From Planctomycetota bacterium (lineage in GTDB: Bacteria; Planctomycetota; Planctomycetia; Pirellulales; Thermoguttaceae), in NCBI GenBank assembly GCA_029550925.1, contig JAKPGL010000024.1:1-33994 (forward strand): a stretch of 33,994 nt of DNA. Direction: 5' to 3'. The notes beneath the pieces are model-generated. The model saw nothing but the letters and a program-made list of their open reading frames with translations. It had not been told where the DNA came from and searched no databases. The translations under genes were made by a program, and so were the position numbers. Positions 14,846 through 22,893 of the stretch are shown one piece after another (positions within the stretch are counted from its first letter, which is position 1; the number at the start of each line of letters is the position of its first letter).

Positions 14846-17800
14846 ATGGCCCGGAAGTGTTGGTTGAGGACGATGTGTCTGGGGCTGGGCTGGTGGGTAG
14901 TAGTCGCCTCTTCGGCCCCGGCAGTTGAAGAAGCACAGAAGTTTTTGGAGGCCCTTCGCAGCAAAGGGTATTTCGATACGGCGCTGGATTATCTGGAGTG
15001 GCTTCGGACCAGCCGGTTCTGCCCGGAAGAGATGAAAAAGACCCTGGGCTACGAAGCGGCGATCACCAACCTGTCGGCTTCGTTAGCCAGCCAGGACTTG
15101 AGGTATCGGCAGGAATATCTGGACCGGGCGCGCCAGCAATTTGAAGAATTTCTCAAGGAACAGCCTTTACATCCTTTAGCAGCGGACGCCCGAGTGCAAT
15201 TGGGCAATGTGTTAGTCGAACGGGCCAAAATTAAAAGGGAGCAGGCGGCCAAACCCACCGTCAAGGACGAAGAGAAAAAGAAAATGCTCAAGGAGGCTCA
15301 GGACATCTTAGAGAATGCGAGAGAAGTTTTTACCGAGTTGGAACGGTATTTTACCAACGAACGGCTCAAATATCCCAAAGTGATCGATCCGAAATGGCCG
15401 GAAAAGAAAAAACAAGCATTCGAAGAGGTGGTCCGCAACATGGCGATGGCCCGGATCTACCTAGGGATGGTGGAGTATGAACTGGCCCAGACGTATCCGC
15501 GGGGAAGCAACGAATATAAAGACCAGTTGTTTTCGGCGGCCAAGAAATTCCGAGAGGTGTATGAGAAATTCAAGGATTGGTTGGCTGGGATTTACGCACG
15601 GTATTGGGAAGCTCGCTGTTATAAAGAAATCGGTGATGCGGAGGGACTAAAGACCGCCCGACAAATCTGCCAGGAATTGGCCACCCAGCCGGACGAGCCG
15701 AAGCCGTTCCGGGACCTGAAAAACAAGGCCCTCATTCTTGAGTTGGAGATGCTTCGGGATGAGAAGAAATTCGAGGATGTGAGGAAAAAGGTGAAAGACT
15801 GGCTCGATAGCGCGCGCGGCGATGAGGAAACCTCTCCCGAAGGATTGACCATTCGGTTTTTCAGCGCCCAGGCGGGCGATGCGATGCTGCAACAACAGAA
15901 GGAGAAAAAAGACGCGGCCTTGTTCAATGCGGTTCGGGATGAATATCGTTTTGTGGCGCGATACGAAGGACCGCATCAGATGGCGGCCCGGATTCGGCTC
16001 AGGGAACTGGCCGAAGGACAAATGCAGGCCGGCAGTTACGAGGAAGCCCGAGACTATGGGAAGGCGGCCTTGGACGAGCTTCAGGCCGCCGATATGGAAA
16101 TGCGTCTTAGCGCCGGCCAAGGGGCCCTAGATGAAAAGAAAAAACAGGAACTGGAACAACGCATCCAAAGCGCCCAACAAGAGGCCAAATCGTATTTTCA
16201 ACAAGCCCTGCAATTAGCCGCCGGTTTGCCCGCGGAACGCCGGAAAGACATTCTCGACGAATTAAATACCCTCCGCTATTACCTGGCGTACTTGAACTAC
16301 CTTTCCGACGATCTCTACGAAGCCGTCGTGTTGGGAGAGTTTCTGGCCCGAAAATATCCCAACAGCGGCGGCGCTCGTCCGGGGGCCAAAATCGCCCTGG
16401 CCTGTTGGGTCAAAATGCGATCCTCCTTGCCCAAGGATGCGGATCGCAGCTTTGAAACCGCCCACATGACCAGTTTGGCCGAATATATCGCCGGTCGTTG
16501 GAAAGACGCCCCGGAAGCCGAAGACGCAATCGTCATGCTCCTGCGCAGCGCCGTGGCCGACCAAGACCCGAAAAAAGCCCTGGAATACCTCAACCGACTT
16601 CCGAAGGAGTCCGCCAAACGACCGGAAGCCGAAGTGCTGATTGGCCAGGCCATTTGGTCGGCGTATGTTCGGTCGGCTCGGCTTCCGGAAGAAGAGCGGC
16701 CCAAACAAGAGGAACTCGACCGAATGCGGCAAGAAGCCCAGCAGTACTTGGAACAAGGCGTGGCAAACCTTCGGAAACAACTGACCGACCAGACGCCGGT
16801 AGATTATACGTTGGTCAGTGCGGTCCTTTCGTTGGCGCAGATTTATATTGAGACGGGCCAGTCGAAAAAGGCCCTGGAAAGTTTGACCGATCCCCGGACA
16901 GGGCCGCTCACACTTGTTCAGGCAAACCACCCGGTCGCCGAACGCGGCAATTTCCGCTCCGAGACGTATAAGGCCGCCCTGCGAACCTATGTGGCCGAAA
17001 AACAGTTGGATAAAGCTGAAGAAGTGATGAACACCTTGGAAAAGGTCATGGCCGCTGATTCCGAAGGAGCGGCAAAGCTCACCCAACTCTATATTAGCCT
17101 GGGTATGGAATTAGAGCGGACCTTGAACCGGCTGCGTCAGGAACGGAAAGAGGAAGAAGCAAAAAAAGTCCTGGATGGATTCGAACTTTTCCTGGATCGC
17201 ATCATGAAGCGGCCGGACAATACCTTCAACTCCCTGTACTGGGTGGCGGAGACGTTCCAAAGTCTCGGCGCCGGATTGGACCCAGGCGGAACTCGCACGT
17301 GTCCGCCCGATGCGAAGCAATACTACGAAAAAGCCGCCGTCGCCTACGAAAAACTCCTCGACCAAGTAGAGGAAAAACTCGAAGAAATCGATAAACAACT
17401 TCAACCCGTCGAAGAAAAACTCAAACAGATCAAAGACCCAGAACAGAAAAAGGTCGAAGAAGAAAAAGTCCAACCGATCCGCGAAGAAAAGAACAAACAG
17501 GAAATGATTCGCGGAAGCATCCTTCTTCGGCTAGCCAAATGTTCGCGCCGCGTGGGCCAATATAAAGAAGCCCTTAAGTGGATAACTTTCCTGCTGCAGG
17601 AAAAACCGATGATGATCGACGGCCAAGTGGAAGGCGCCTATATCTGCCAAGCCTGGGGCGCCGAAGACGCCAAGTATTATCTGTACGCCATTCAGGGAGG
17701 ACTCAAGGCCAAAGGGAAAGACGGCAAAGAATTTCAGTTGCCTATTTGGGGTTGGGGTCGGCTGGCGCGGACCGTGCAGCGATTCATGATGGACCCCCGC

Positions 17801-18115
17801 ATGGAGAGCCCCGAACGACAAGCGGACAAACAACGCATGTCCAATTATTTCCACGAAGCCCGTTATAATCTGGCCCTGTGTCGGTTTGAATACGGCAAAA
17901 CGCTCTCCGGCGAGCGACGTACCAACACCCTCAAACAAGCTGAGGAAGACATCTTGATCGTCCATCGTCTGATGCCGGAATTGGGAGGTCCAGAATGGTT
18001 CAGCAAATATAATGATTTAGTCAAACGGATTCAGCAAACCCAAGGAAAATCTCCGACGGGGCTGCCCGCGGTCAAACCCGCTCCTTCGACGCCGAACGTA
18101 TCCGCCAAAAAGTAA
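14846..18115 (+). CDS. Large exported TPR/alpha-solenoid protein
   Basis: About 1089 residues. MARKCWLRTMCLGLGWWVVVASSAPAVEEA is a signal peptide. The rest is almost entirely helical repeats rich in Ala, Glu, Lys and Arg, including ALDYLEWL, AITNLSASLASQDLRYRQEYLDRARQQFEEFL, YEEARDYGKAALDEL, KKALEYLNRLP and YKEALKWITFLLQ, each fitting the TPR helix pattern. A highly charged segment (VEEKLEEIDKQLQPVEEKLK onward, about residues 835-890) is a probable coiled coil. No enzymatic motif is visible; a protein-protein scaffold in the periplasm or at the outer membrane is likely. ATG 14846 follows GCGAGGGAGATACG and begins the signal peptide. A second TPR gene follows after 239 bases, suggesting a functional pair. 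Confidence 0.75.
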   Translation: MARKCWLRTMCLGLGWWVVVASSAPAVEEAQKFLEALRSKGYFDTALDYLEWLRTSRFCPEEMKKTLGYEAAITNLSASLASQDLRYRQEYLDRARQQFEEFLKEQPLHPLAADARVQLGNVLVERAKIKREQAAKPTVKDEEKKKMLKEAQDILENAREVFTELERYFTNERLKYPKVIDPKWPEKKKQAFEEVVRNMAMARIYLGMVEYELAQTYPRGSNEYKDQLFSAAKKFREVYEKFKDWLAGIYARYWEARCYKEIGDAEGLKTARQICQELATQPDEPKPFRDLKNKALILELEMLRDEKKFEDVRKKVKDWLDSARGDEETSPEGLTIRFFSAQAGDAMLQQQKEKKDAALFNAVRDEYRFVARYEGPHQMAARIRLRELAEGQMQAGSYEEARDYGKAALDELQAADMEMRLSAGQGALDEKKKQELEQRIQSAQQEAKSYFQQALQLAAGLPAERRKDILDELNTLRYYLAYLNYLSDDLYEAVVLGEFLARKYPNSGGARPGAKIALACWVKMRSSLPKDADRSFETAHMTSLAEYIAGRWKDAPEAEDAIVMLLRSAVADQDPKKALEYLNRLPKESAKRPEAEVLIGQAIWSAYVRSARLPEEERPKQEELDRMRQEAQQYLEQGVANLRKQLTDQTPVDYTLVSAVLSLAQIYIETGQSKKALESLTDPRTGPLTLVQANHPVAERGNFRSETYKAALRTYVAEKQLDKAEEVMNTLEKVMAADSEGAAKLTQLYISLGMELERTLNRLRQERKEEEAKKVLDGFELFLDRIMKRPDNTFNSLYWVAETFQSLGAGLDPGGTRTCPPDAKQYYEKAAVAYEKLLDQVEEKLEEIDKQLQPVEEKLKQIKDPEQKKVEEEKVQPIREEKNKQEMIRGSILLRLAKCSRRVGQYKEALKWITFLLQEKPMMIDGQVEGAYICQAWGAEDAKYYLYAIQGGLKAKGKDGKEFQLPIWGWGRLARTVQRFMMDPRMESPERQADKQRMSNYFHEARYNLALCRFEYGKTLSGERRTNTLKQAEEDILIVHRLMPELGGPEWFSKYNDLVKRIQQTQGKSPTGLPAVKPAPSTPNVSAKK

Positions 18116-18354
18116 GGAAAATAATAAAGGAGGTTTAAGCTGCTCCAACAGCAGATAGAACTCATTCCATAACCGATCGGCCCTTCTGCGGTCGGCAAAG
18201 GAAACCATCCTGAACAACCCAGTCCGATAGCCGTCTCTTGGGCCGCCGAAGTCGCAACAACCTGTAGAAATTTCAATAACCCAATCTCTCAACCATCCAG
18301 CCGTTTTATAGACCTTCAGGAAAAGATCGCTTAGGGAAAAAGGAGAATCGAACG

Positions 18355-19413
18355 ATGCGTAAACTTTATCTTGCAAGACAAATGCTTTGCACAGTCGGCT
18401 GCCTGATAGGACTATGGAGCGGGGCATCCGCTCAGGATACCGTCCGCCTAGCCGATCGCACCATTCAGGGAACCGTCAAATCCATGAGTCCTTTGCAGGT
18501 GGTGGTGGAGCACCTCGGCCAGGACACGACCATCCCTGTGAACGAAATTCGGTGGATTACCTTTCAGGGAGAACCCGCGGCGCTAAATACCGCCCGAACC
18601 ACCTTGGCCGGCGGTCGGTATCAAGACGCCCTGGATATCCTGAACGATCCCAAAAAAATCCCGCCCGAACAACTCGACCGAGCAGAACTCAAACAGGATG
18701 TAGAGTATTACAAAGCCTACTGCCTGGCCAAATTGGCTTTAGGCGGTTCGGCCGACATCGCCGAGGCGGGAAAAACGTTGGTCGCCTTCGTTCAAAACAA
18801 TCCCGGCAACTATCACTACCTGGAAGCCAATGAATTGATCGGCGATCTGCTGGTCGCAGCAGGCAAATATAAAGAGGCGGAAACCTACTACAATACCCTG
18901 GCAAAAACTCCTTGGCCTGATTATCAAATCCGCGCAGGCGTGGCCCTTGGACGTCTCGCGCTGGCCCAAAACCGGATCGACGACGCCGAAGGCATTTTCT
19001 CCAAGGTGCTCGCTATTCCAGCCAAAGGTCCCCAGGCCGAACTGTATCGCCAGGAAGCCCAACTGGGCAAAGCTCGATGTCTAGCAGAAAAAGGTAAATT
19101 CGATGAGGCGCGAAAAATCATCGAAGATATTCTCGCCGTAGCGGACGCCGAACACCAAGAACTCCACGCTCGAATCTATACCACCCTAGGAAACATCGAA
19201 CGCAAAGCCGGTCGAACCAAAGAAGCCCTCCTGGCTTTCCTCCATGTGGATCAACTCTACTTTACCAACGGCGAATTGCACGCCGAAGCCTTGGCCAATC
19301 TGGTAGAACTCTGGAACCAACTCCACAAACCCGAACGAGCGGCCCGCGCACGCCAAGTGCTGGAAACTCGATATAAAAACAGCCCTTGGACGAAAAAAGT
19401 CTCCGGCGCATAA
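18355..19413 (+). CDS. Exported TPR protein with small beta N-terminal domain
   Basis: A 352-residue protein. It has a signal peptide, residues 1-26, ending SGASAQ. Residues 27-75 form a small beta domain, DTVRLADRTIQGTVKSMSPL...VNEIRWITFQGEP, like the 'x-V-x-L-x-D-G-x-x-x-x-G-x-V' modules in secreted planctomycete proteins. TPR-type repeats follow to the end (for example ARTTLAGGRYQDALDIL, GDLLVAAGKYKEAETYYNTLA, LALAQNRIDDAEGIFSKVL, LGNIERKAGRTKEALLAFLHV). ATG 18355 has AAAAGGAGAA upstream. It lies 239 bases after the large TPR gene on the same strand. The MITE-like copy B has inserted two bases past the stop codon, leaving the gene intact, and a terminator follows beyond the element. Confidence 0.8.
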   Translation: MRKLYLARQMLCTVGCLIGLWSGASAQDTVRLADRTIQGTVKSMSPLQVVVEHLGQDTTIPVNEIRWITFQGEPAALNTARTTLAGGRYQDALDILNDPKKIPPEQLDRAELKQDVEYYKAYCLAKLALGGSADIAEAGKTLVAFVQNNPGNYHYLEANELIGDLLVAAGKYKEAETYYNTLAKTPWPDYQIRAGVALGRLALAQNRIDDAEGIFSKVLAIPAKGPQAELYRQEAQLGKARCLAEKGKFDEARKIIEDILAVADAEHQELHARIYTTLGNIERKAGRTKEALLAFLHVDQLYFTNGELHAEALANLVELWNQLHKPERAARARQVLETRYKNSPWTKKVSGA

Positions 19414-19420
19414 CTTAGAC

Positions 19421-19545
19421 CTGGAGTTTTGCAAATTTGGGATTTCCACCGATCTTGTACACTACCGACCCTCAAAATCACGGGATTTTTGAGGGTCCTG
19501 TTCCGTGTACGAACACCTGAACAAGCCCATTTTGCAAAACTCCAG
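19421..19545 (-). mobile_element. MITE-like element, copy B
   Basis: A 125-bp element with the same perfect 15-bp terminal inverted repeats as copy A (CTGGAGTTTTGCAAA), inserted in the opposite orientation. It is bounded by an exact 6-bp direct repeat TTAGAC (19415-19420 and 19546-19551), the expected target duplication. The centre forms a further palindrome (CCCTCAAAATC facing GATTTTTGAGGG). It sits between the TPR stop codon and that gene's terminator, so it is likely transcribed as part of the 3' untranslated region and could fold there. Confidence 0.85.
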
Positions 19546-19580
19546 TTAGACCTCTAACAAGTTAAAATCCCGGAAGAATT

Positions 19581-19624
19581 GGCGGTTTTCTTACCCCTCG
19601 AAGGCTGGTAGGGACCGCCTTTTT
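19581..19624 (+). terminator. Rho-independent terminator of the TPR gene
   Basis: GGCGGT (19581-19586) pairs with ACCGCC (19614-19619), with CCC/GGG pairing inside the stem, followed directly by TTTTT (19620-19624). It ends the rightward TPR transcript before the convergent EF-hand gene. The MITE-like copy lies between it and the stop codon. Confidence 0.65.
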
Positions 19625-19721
19625 GTTAGAGGCGTAGAACGGGCCTTTACGGTCCCCAAAAAGACCGGCGTCCCCAGAAGACCGAAATCCCGATCCGTTC
19701 GGCGGCGGAAGGGGCCGAAAT

Positions 19722-20942
19722 TTATTTCGATTTTTCGGCCCGGAGGCATTCTGCCGGGGTGATAATGCCGTCGTTATTCAGATCGTATTTTTGGAACTCG
19801 GCGGCTTTTGTATCGTTCCAATCGGCGGCGAACTCGGCCATGGAGACCTGCCCATCGCCGTCGGTGTCCTTCTGAATGAACCAATCGGGCAGCCCCTTGG
19901 GCAATCGTTCCAGAGGAGTCAGAAACCGGACTCGGCCCGGTTGCCCCGATTTGCTACTGCTGCCAGAAGATCGGGAATGGCTACCCCCACTCGATCCGCT
20001 CCCACTGGATCGGGAAGAACTCGCCGAACTGCCGGAGGCGCTGGAACTAGTACTAGTAGAAGTCCATCCCGAACTTCCCCCGGAACTGCTCGACGAACTA
20101 CCGCCGGAAACCGCTAACTGATTTCTTTCAAACTCCCGGGCGGTCAATTCTTCCAGGGTAATCACGCCGTCGTTATTCCGATCCGCCTTTTCCGGCGAAC
20201 CCCGCATATTTTGCCATTCCTCCCGCTCTAACACCCCGTTTTTATTCGCATCATACTGCCGGAGAAGACTTTGCGCATATTGGCGGACCCGCTCTTCTAA
20301 TTCTTGGCGTTCTCTACTGCCCACAGGAGGACCAGAGCCCCCAGACGGCGAACCGGTTCCCACGCTCCCGGAAGTACCCCCAGGCGAACCGAACCCGGCA
20401 GGTTTAGCTAAACTTTGGGAGGTTTCCCCTCCAAATCCCCTTAAGCCGGAAGAAGAAGGAGTTGGGGCAGAAGCTCCCCCCGACGACGGTGCGCCAGGAC
20501 CAGGTGCTCCACCTGGCCGGGGGCCTTCTCCTCTCGGCACCCCTCCGGGTGGACCGCCCGGCCCGCCTGCTGGAGGTTTTGGTTGCTGCTCACTTTGCTG
20601 AATATGTCGGACCACAGCAGTCCGAAATTCGCCTACCGCAATCGAATGGGAAGGATCCAGACCAGCTTCTTTGGCCATCCGTTCGTAGAGATATCGTCGC
20701 TGGCCCTGGACCTCGTTCGGTTCGATCACTCCGTCCTGATTGGCGTCGAACGAGGCGATCCATTGCTCGGCCCGTTCCAGGCGAAATCGTAATCGGGCTG
20801 CCGGGTCCTCTGGCATATTGCCACGTTCCCGCCACCGTCCCCGTCCGCCCGGACGTTCCTGCGCCCAGGCGATCCCTCCCAAAATCGCTCCCACCGCCAA
20901 GACCAGGAACCAGCAAATTCTCCGGGCCTTCCACAGGGTCAT
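19722..20942 (-). CDS. Exported five-EF-hand calcium-binding protein
   Basis: A 406-residue protein with a signal peptide (MTLWKARRICWFLVLAVGAI, cleaved near AWA-QE). Five canonical EF-hand loops are visible: DANQDGVIEPNE (66-77), DANKNGVLEREE (231-242), DRNNDGVITLEE (254-265), DTDGDGQVSMAE (359-370) and DLNNDGIITPAE (387-398). All keep the D at position 1, G at 6 and E at 12, so all should bind calcium. The loops are separated by a Pro/Gly-rich linker (about 118-210) and a Ser/Gly-rich linker (about 280-335). ATG 20942 follows GGAGGAGTGAGAGG. Located in the periplasm or outside; partner unknown. It lies downstream of the superoxide dismutase gene on the same strand. Confidence 0.88.
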   Translation of the reverse strand: MTLWKARRICWFLVLAVGAILGGIAWAQERPGGRGRWRERGNMPEDPAARLRFRLERAEQWIASFDANQDGVIEPNEVQGQRRYLYERMAKEAGLDPSHSIAVGEFRTAVVRHIQQSEQQPKPPAGGPGGPPGGVPRGEGPRPGGAPGPGAPSSGGASAPTPSSSGLRGFGGETSQSLAKPAGFGSPGGTSGSVGTGSPSGGSGPPVGSRERQELEERVRQYAQSLLRQYDANKNGVLEREEWQNMRGSPEKADRNNDGVITLEELTAREFERNQLAVSGGSSSSSSGGSSGWTSTSTSSSASGSSASSSRSSGSGSSGGSHSRSSGSSSKSGQPGRVRFLTPLERLPKGLPDWFIQKDTDGDGQVSMAEFAADWNDTKAAEFQKYDLNNDGIITPAECLRAEKSK

Positions 20943-21016
20943 TGCCTCTCACTCCTCCAATGGGGTCACCATGAACCCCCTAGCAAGATATTATCCTTCG
21001 AAAAATCCTTCTGCAC

Positions 21017-21061
21017 AACCTTTTTCCTCCTTCTTTCTAACCCTTTGCAAGGAAAAAGGTT
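21017..21061. terminator. 11-bp inverted repeat between the SOD and EF-hand genes
   Basis: AACCTTTTTCC (21017-21027) and GGAAAAAGGTT (21051-21061) form a perfect 11-bp stem around a 23-base loop. It lies about 40 bases past the superoxide dismutase stop and 75 bases before the EF-hand start. There is no clean T-run beyond the stem on either strand, so it may be a weak terminator, an mRNA-stabilising hairpin or a protein-binding site. Confidence 0.4.
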
Positions 21062-21099
21062 CTGATTTTGGAGGAGAATAGTACTTCGGAGGGGGGAGA

Positions 21100-21840
21100 T
21101 CAATCGAGCTGATCCACTTGGCCTCGCAGAGCGTATCGTTTGGCGGCGAACGGCCAATGGACATACTTCCAAAAACCCTCGACAAACCGGGCGCGCTCAT
21201 TTCGATAGTCGATGTAGTAGGCGTGTTCCCACACGTCGATGGTCAAGATCGGCTCTTTTTCATGCTTGAGCGGGGTGTCGGCGTTCGAGAGCGACATGAT
21301 CGACAGTTTGCCGTCTTTGTCGGCGGCCAGCCAGGCCCAACCAGAACCAAACAGCTTCACCGCCGCATCCGAAAAGGCCTTTTGGAATTCGGCGAAACTG
21401 CCGAAGTCCCGGCGGATGGCCTCGGCCAACTCGCCCGTAGGTTCGCCGCCGCCTTTCGGGTCCATGCAATTCCAGTAGAAGGTATGGTTCCAGGCTTGGC
21501 CCGCATTGTTAAACACCGGGCCGGTCGAACGGATGACCACCTCACGAAGCGTCATCGCCGCTTCCGGTTTTCCCTCCACCAAGGCGTTTAAGTTCTTAAA
21601 GTAGGCGGCATGGTGCTTGCCATAATGGAATCGCAACTGTTCCTCCGAAAGATACGGCGTCAAAGCATCCATCGGATACGGCAATGGCGGTTGTTGGAAC
21701 GGCATCTTTTTCTCTCCTGCAAACAAAGAACACTTCTCTCCAGAACCTATTTCCGGGTGCGGAAGGTATCGGGCACCCCATAGCCCCGCTCCCGCCCCCA
21801 AAACACCCGTTAAAAACCGTCGTCTCGGCACATAGGCCAT
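21100..21840 (-). CDS. sodB: Iron superoxide dismutase with Tat signal
   Basis: A 246-residue protein that dismutates superoxide to oxygen and hydrogen peroxide. The catalytic domain is complete: ligand histidines in FHYGKHHAAY and WNHTFYW, and the D-x-W-E-H pair in DVWEHAYYIDY. The residues NNAGQAWNH (Gln near the second histidine) and SNADTPL (no Gln there) favour iron over manganese. It is about 50 residues longer than cytosolic enzymes because of an N-terminal MAYVPRRRFLTGVLGAGAG, a twin-arginine-type signal (RRRFL), so folded enzyme is probably exported to the periplasm. ATG 21840 is preferred over an upstream frame start at 21876 because GAGGAG precedes it. It is divergent from the Spy/CpxP-like gene. 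Confidence 0.93.
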   Translation of the reverse strand: MAYVPRRRFLTGVLGAGAGLWGARYLPHPEIGSGEKCSLFAGEKKMPFQQPPLPYPMDALTPYLSEEQLRFHYGKHHAAYFKNLNALVEGKPEAAMTLREVVIRSTGPVFNNAGQAWNHTFYWNCMDPKGGGEPTGELAEAIRRDFGSFAEFQKAFSDAAVKLFGSGWAWLAADKDGKLSIMSLSNADTPLKHEKEPILTIDVWEHAYYIDYRNERARFVEGFWKYVHWPFAAKRYALRGQVDQLD

Positions 21841-22143
21841 GATCCACTCCTCGGAAGGGGGAAAACGAAACACCAAAAGTAGCCCCAGTTCAGGGATTGC
21901 TTATAAGAATTATCTACTCGCAGGCAAGCCTTTGGTGGAATTGGACGGCTGATTCCTACCCCTTCTGAGGGGGTGGCAGTTATTTCATCTTCTCGATTTA
22001 CCCGAGAGAAGAAGTTTGCGAAAATGCCGAAACTTGCTTCCCCAAGCGGGGTTGGATTCCTCAGAGACCGTCTAGGAAGAGAAACTCTCGATGGGCGAGG
22101 GTTTCCAGACGGGAAAGGCTCCTTTTTCGAGGAGGAAAGGTGT
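21841..22143. promoter_or_regulatory. Divergent intergenic region, sodB / Spy-like gene
   Basis: These 303 bases separate two outward-facing genes and must hold both promoters. An A/T-rich block, GCTTATAAGAATTATCTA near 21899-21916, is the most promoter-like part and could serve either strand. A hairpin CCCCT-TCTG-AGGGG lies near 21959-21972. The ribosome site of the right-hand gene is GAGGAAAGG just before 22144. No recognisable operator for an oxidative-stress or iron regulator was identified. Confidence 0.4.
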
Positions 22144-22893
22144 ATGCGCTGTCGGTACATGGTAGTTTTGGCCGTTGGATTGGTTCTGGGGTTGGTTGCC
22201 GGGCAGGTGTGGGCACAGCCACCCGCCCAACCTGGGGGGCCTGGCGGACCTGGGGGCCCAGGAGGCCCAGGAAGATTTTTCGGCCCCATGGGCGGGCCTG
22301 CGGCCAGGCTCATGATGCTGATGAACCCAGCCGTGGTCAAAGAACTGGAATTGACCGAAGAACAACAGCAAAAACTCAGGGAAATTGGGGAGCAAATCCG
22401 GGAACGGATGCGGGAACAATTCAGCGGAATGCGGGACCTATCGCCTGAGGACCGGGAAGCCCGATTCCGCGAGATGCGGGAAAAAATGGAAGCCCAGATC
22501 AAAGAAGTCCAGGAAAAAGTAAATCAAATTCTCCTGCCCCATCAGCAGAAACGATTGGATCAGATTTCCTTCCAGATGCGTACTCGGATGGGCGGCGGCG
22601 GTTTGGGCGGCCTGATTGACGATCCGGAAGTCGTCAAAAAGATCGGTTTGACCGAAGAACAGATTCAAAAACTTCGGCAAATCCGGGAGGAAACCCTAGA
22701 AAAACTCCGCACTTTGCCGCAACAAATCCAAAAAGAGGCCGAGGAAAAGGCCATGAACGTGCTCACCGAACAGCAGAAACAAATCATCAAAGAGATGACC
22801 GGGGAGCGATTTGAGTTTCAGTTTGGTCCTGGTGGGCCGGGTGGACGCCGAGGCCAACGCCCTGGCGAAAAACCTCAACCGAAGCAGGAGTAA
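22144..22893 (+). CDS. Spy/CpxP-like periplasmic LTxxQ protein
   Basis: A 249-residue exported protein. The signal peptide MRCRYMVVLAVGLVLGLVAG is cleaved near VWA-QP. A Gly/Pro tract (GGPGGPGGPGGPG) follows, then a helical region with two LTxxQ motifs, ELTEEQQQKL (about residue 75) and GLTEEQIQKL (about 180). These match the Spy/CpxP family of periplasmic chaperones and metal or envelope-stress sensors. The helices are Glu/Arg/Gln-rich and amphipathic. The C-terminus is again Gly/Arg/Pro-rich. ATG 22144 has GAGGAAAGG at good spacing. It is divergent from sodB. Whether it chaperones proteins or binds metal is not shown by sequence. Confidence 0.75.
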   Translation: MRCRYMVVLAVGLVLGLVAGQVWAQPPAQPGGPGGPGGPGGPGRFFGPMGGPAARLMMLMNPAVVKELELTEEQQQKLREIGEQIRERMREQFSGMRDLSPEDREARFREMREKMEAQIKEVQEKVNQILLPHQQKRLDQISFQMRTRMGGGGLGGLIDDPEVVKKIGLTEEQIQKLRQIREETLEKLRTLPQQIQKEAEEKAMNVLTEQQKQIIKEMTGERFEFQFGPGGPGGRRGQRPGEKPQPKQE

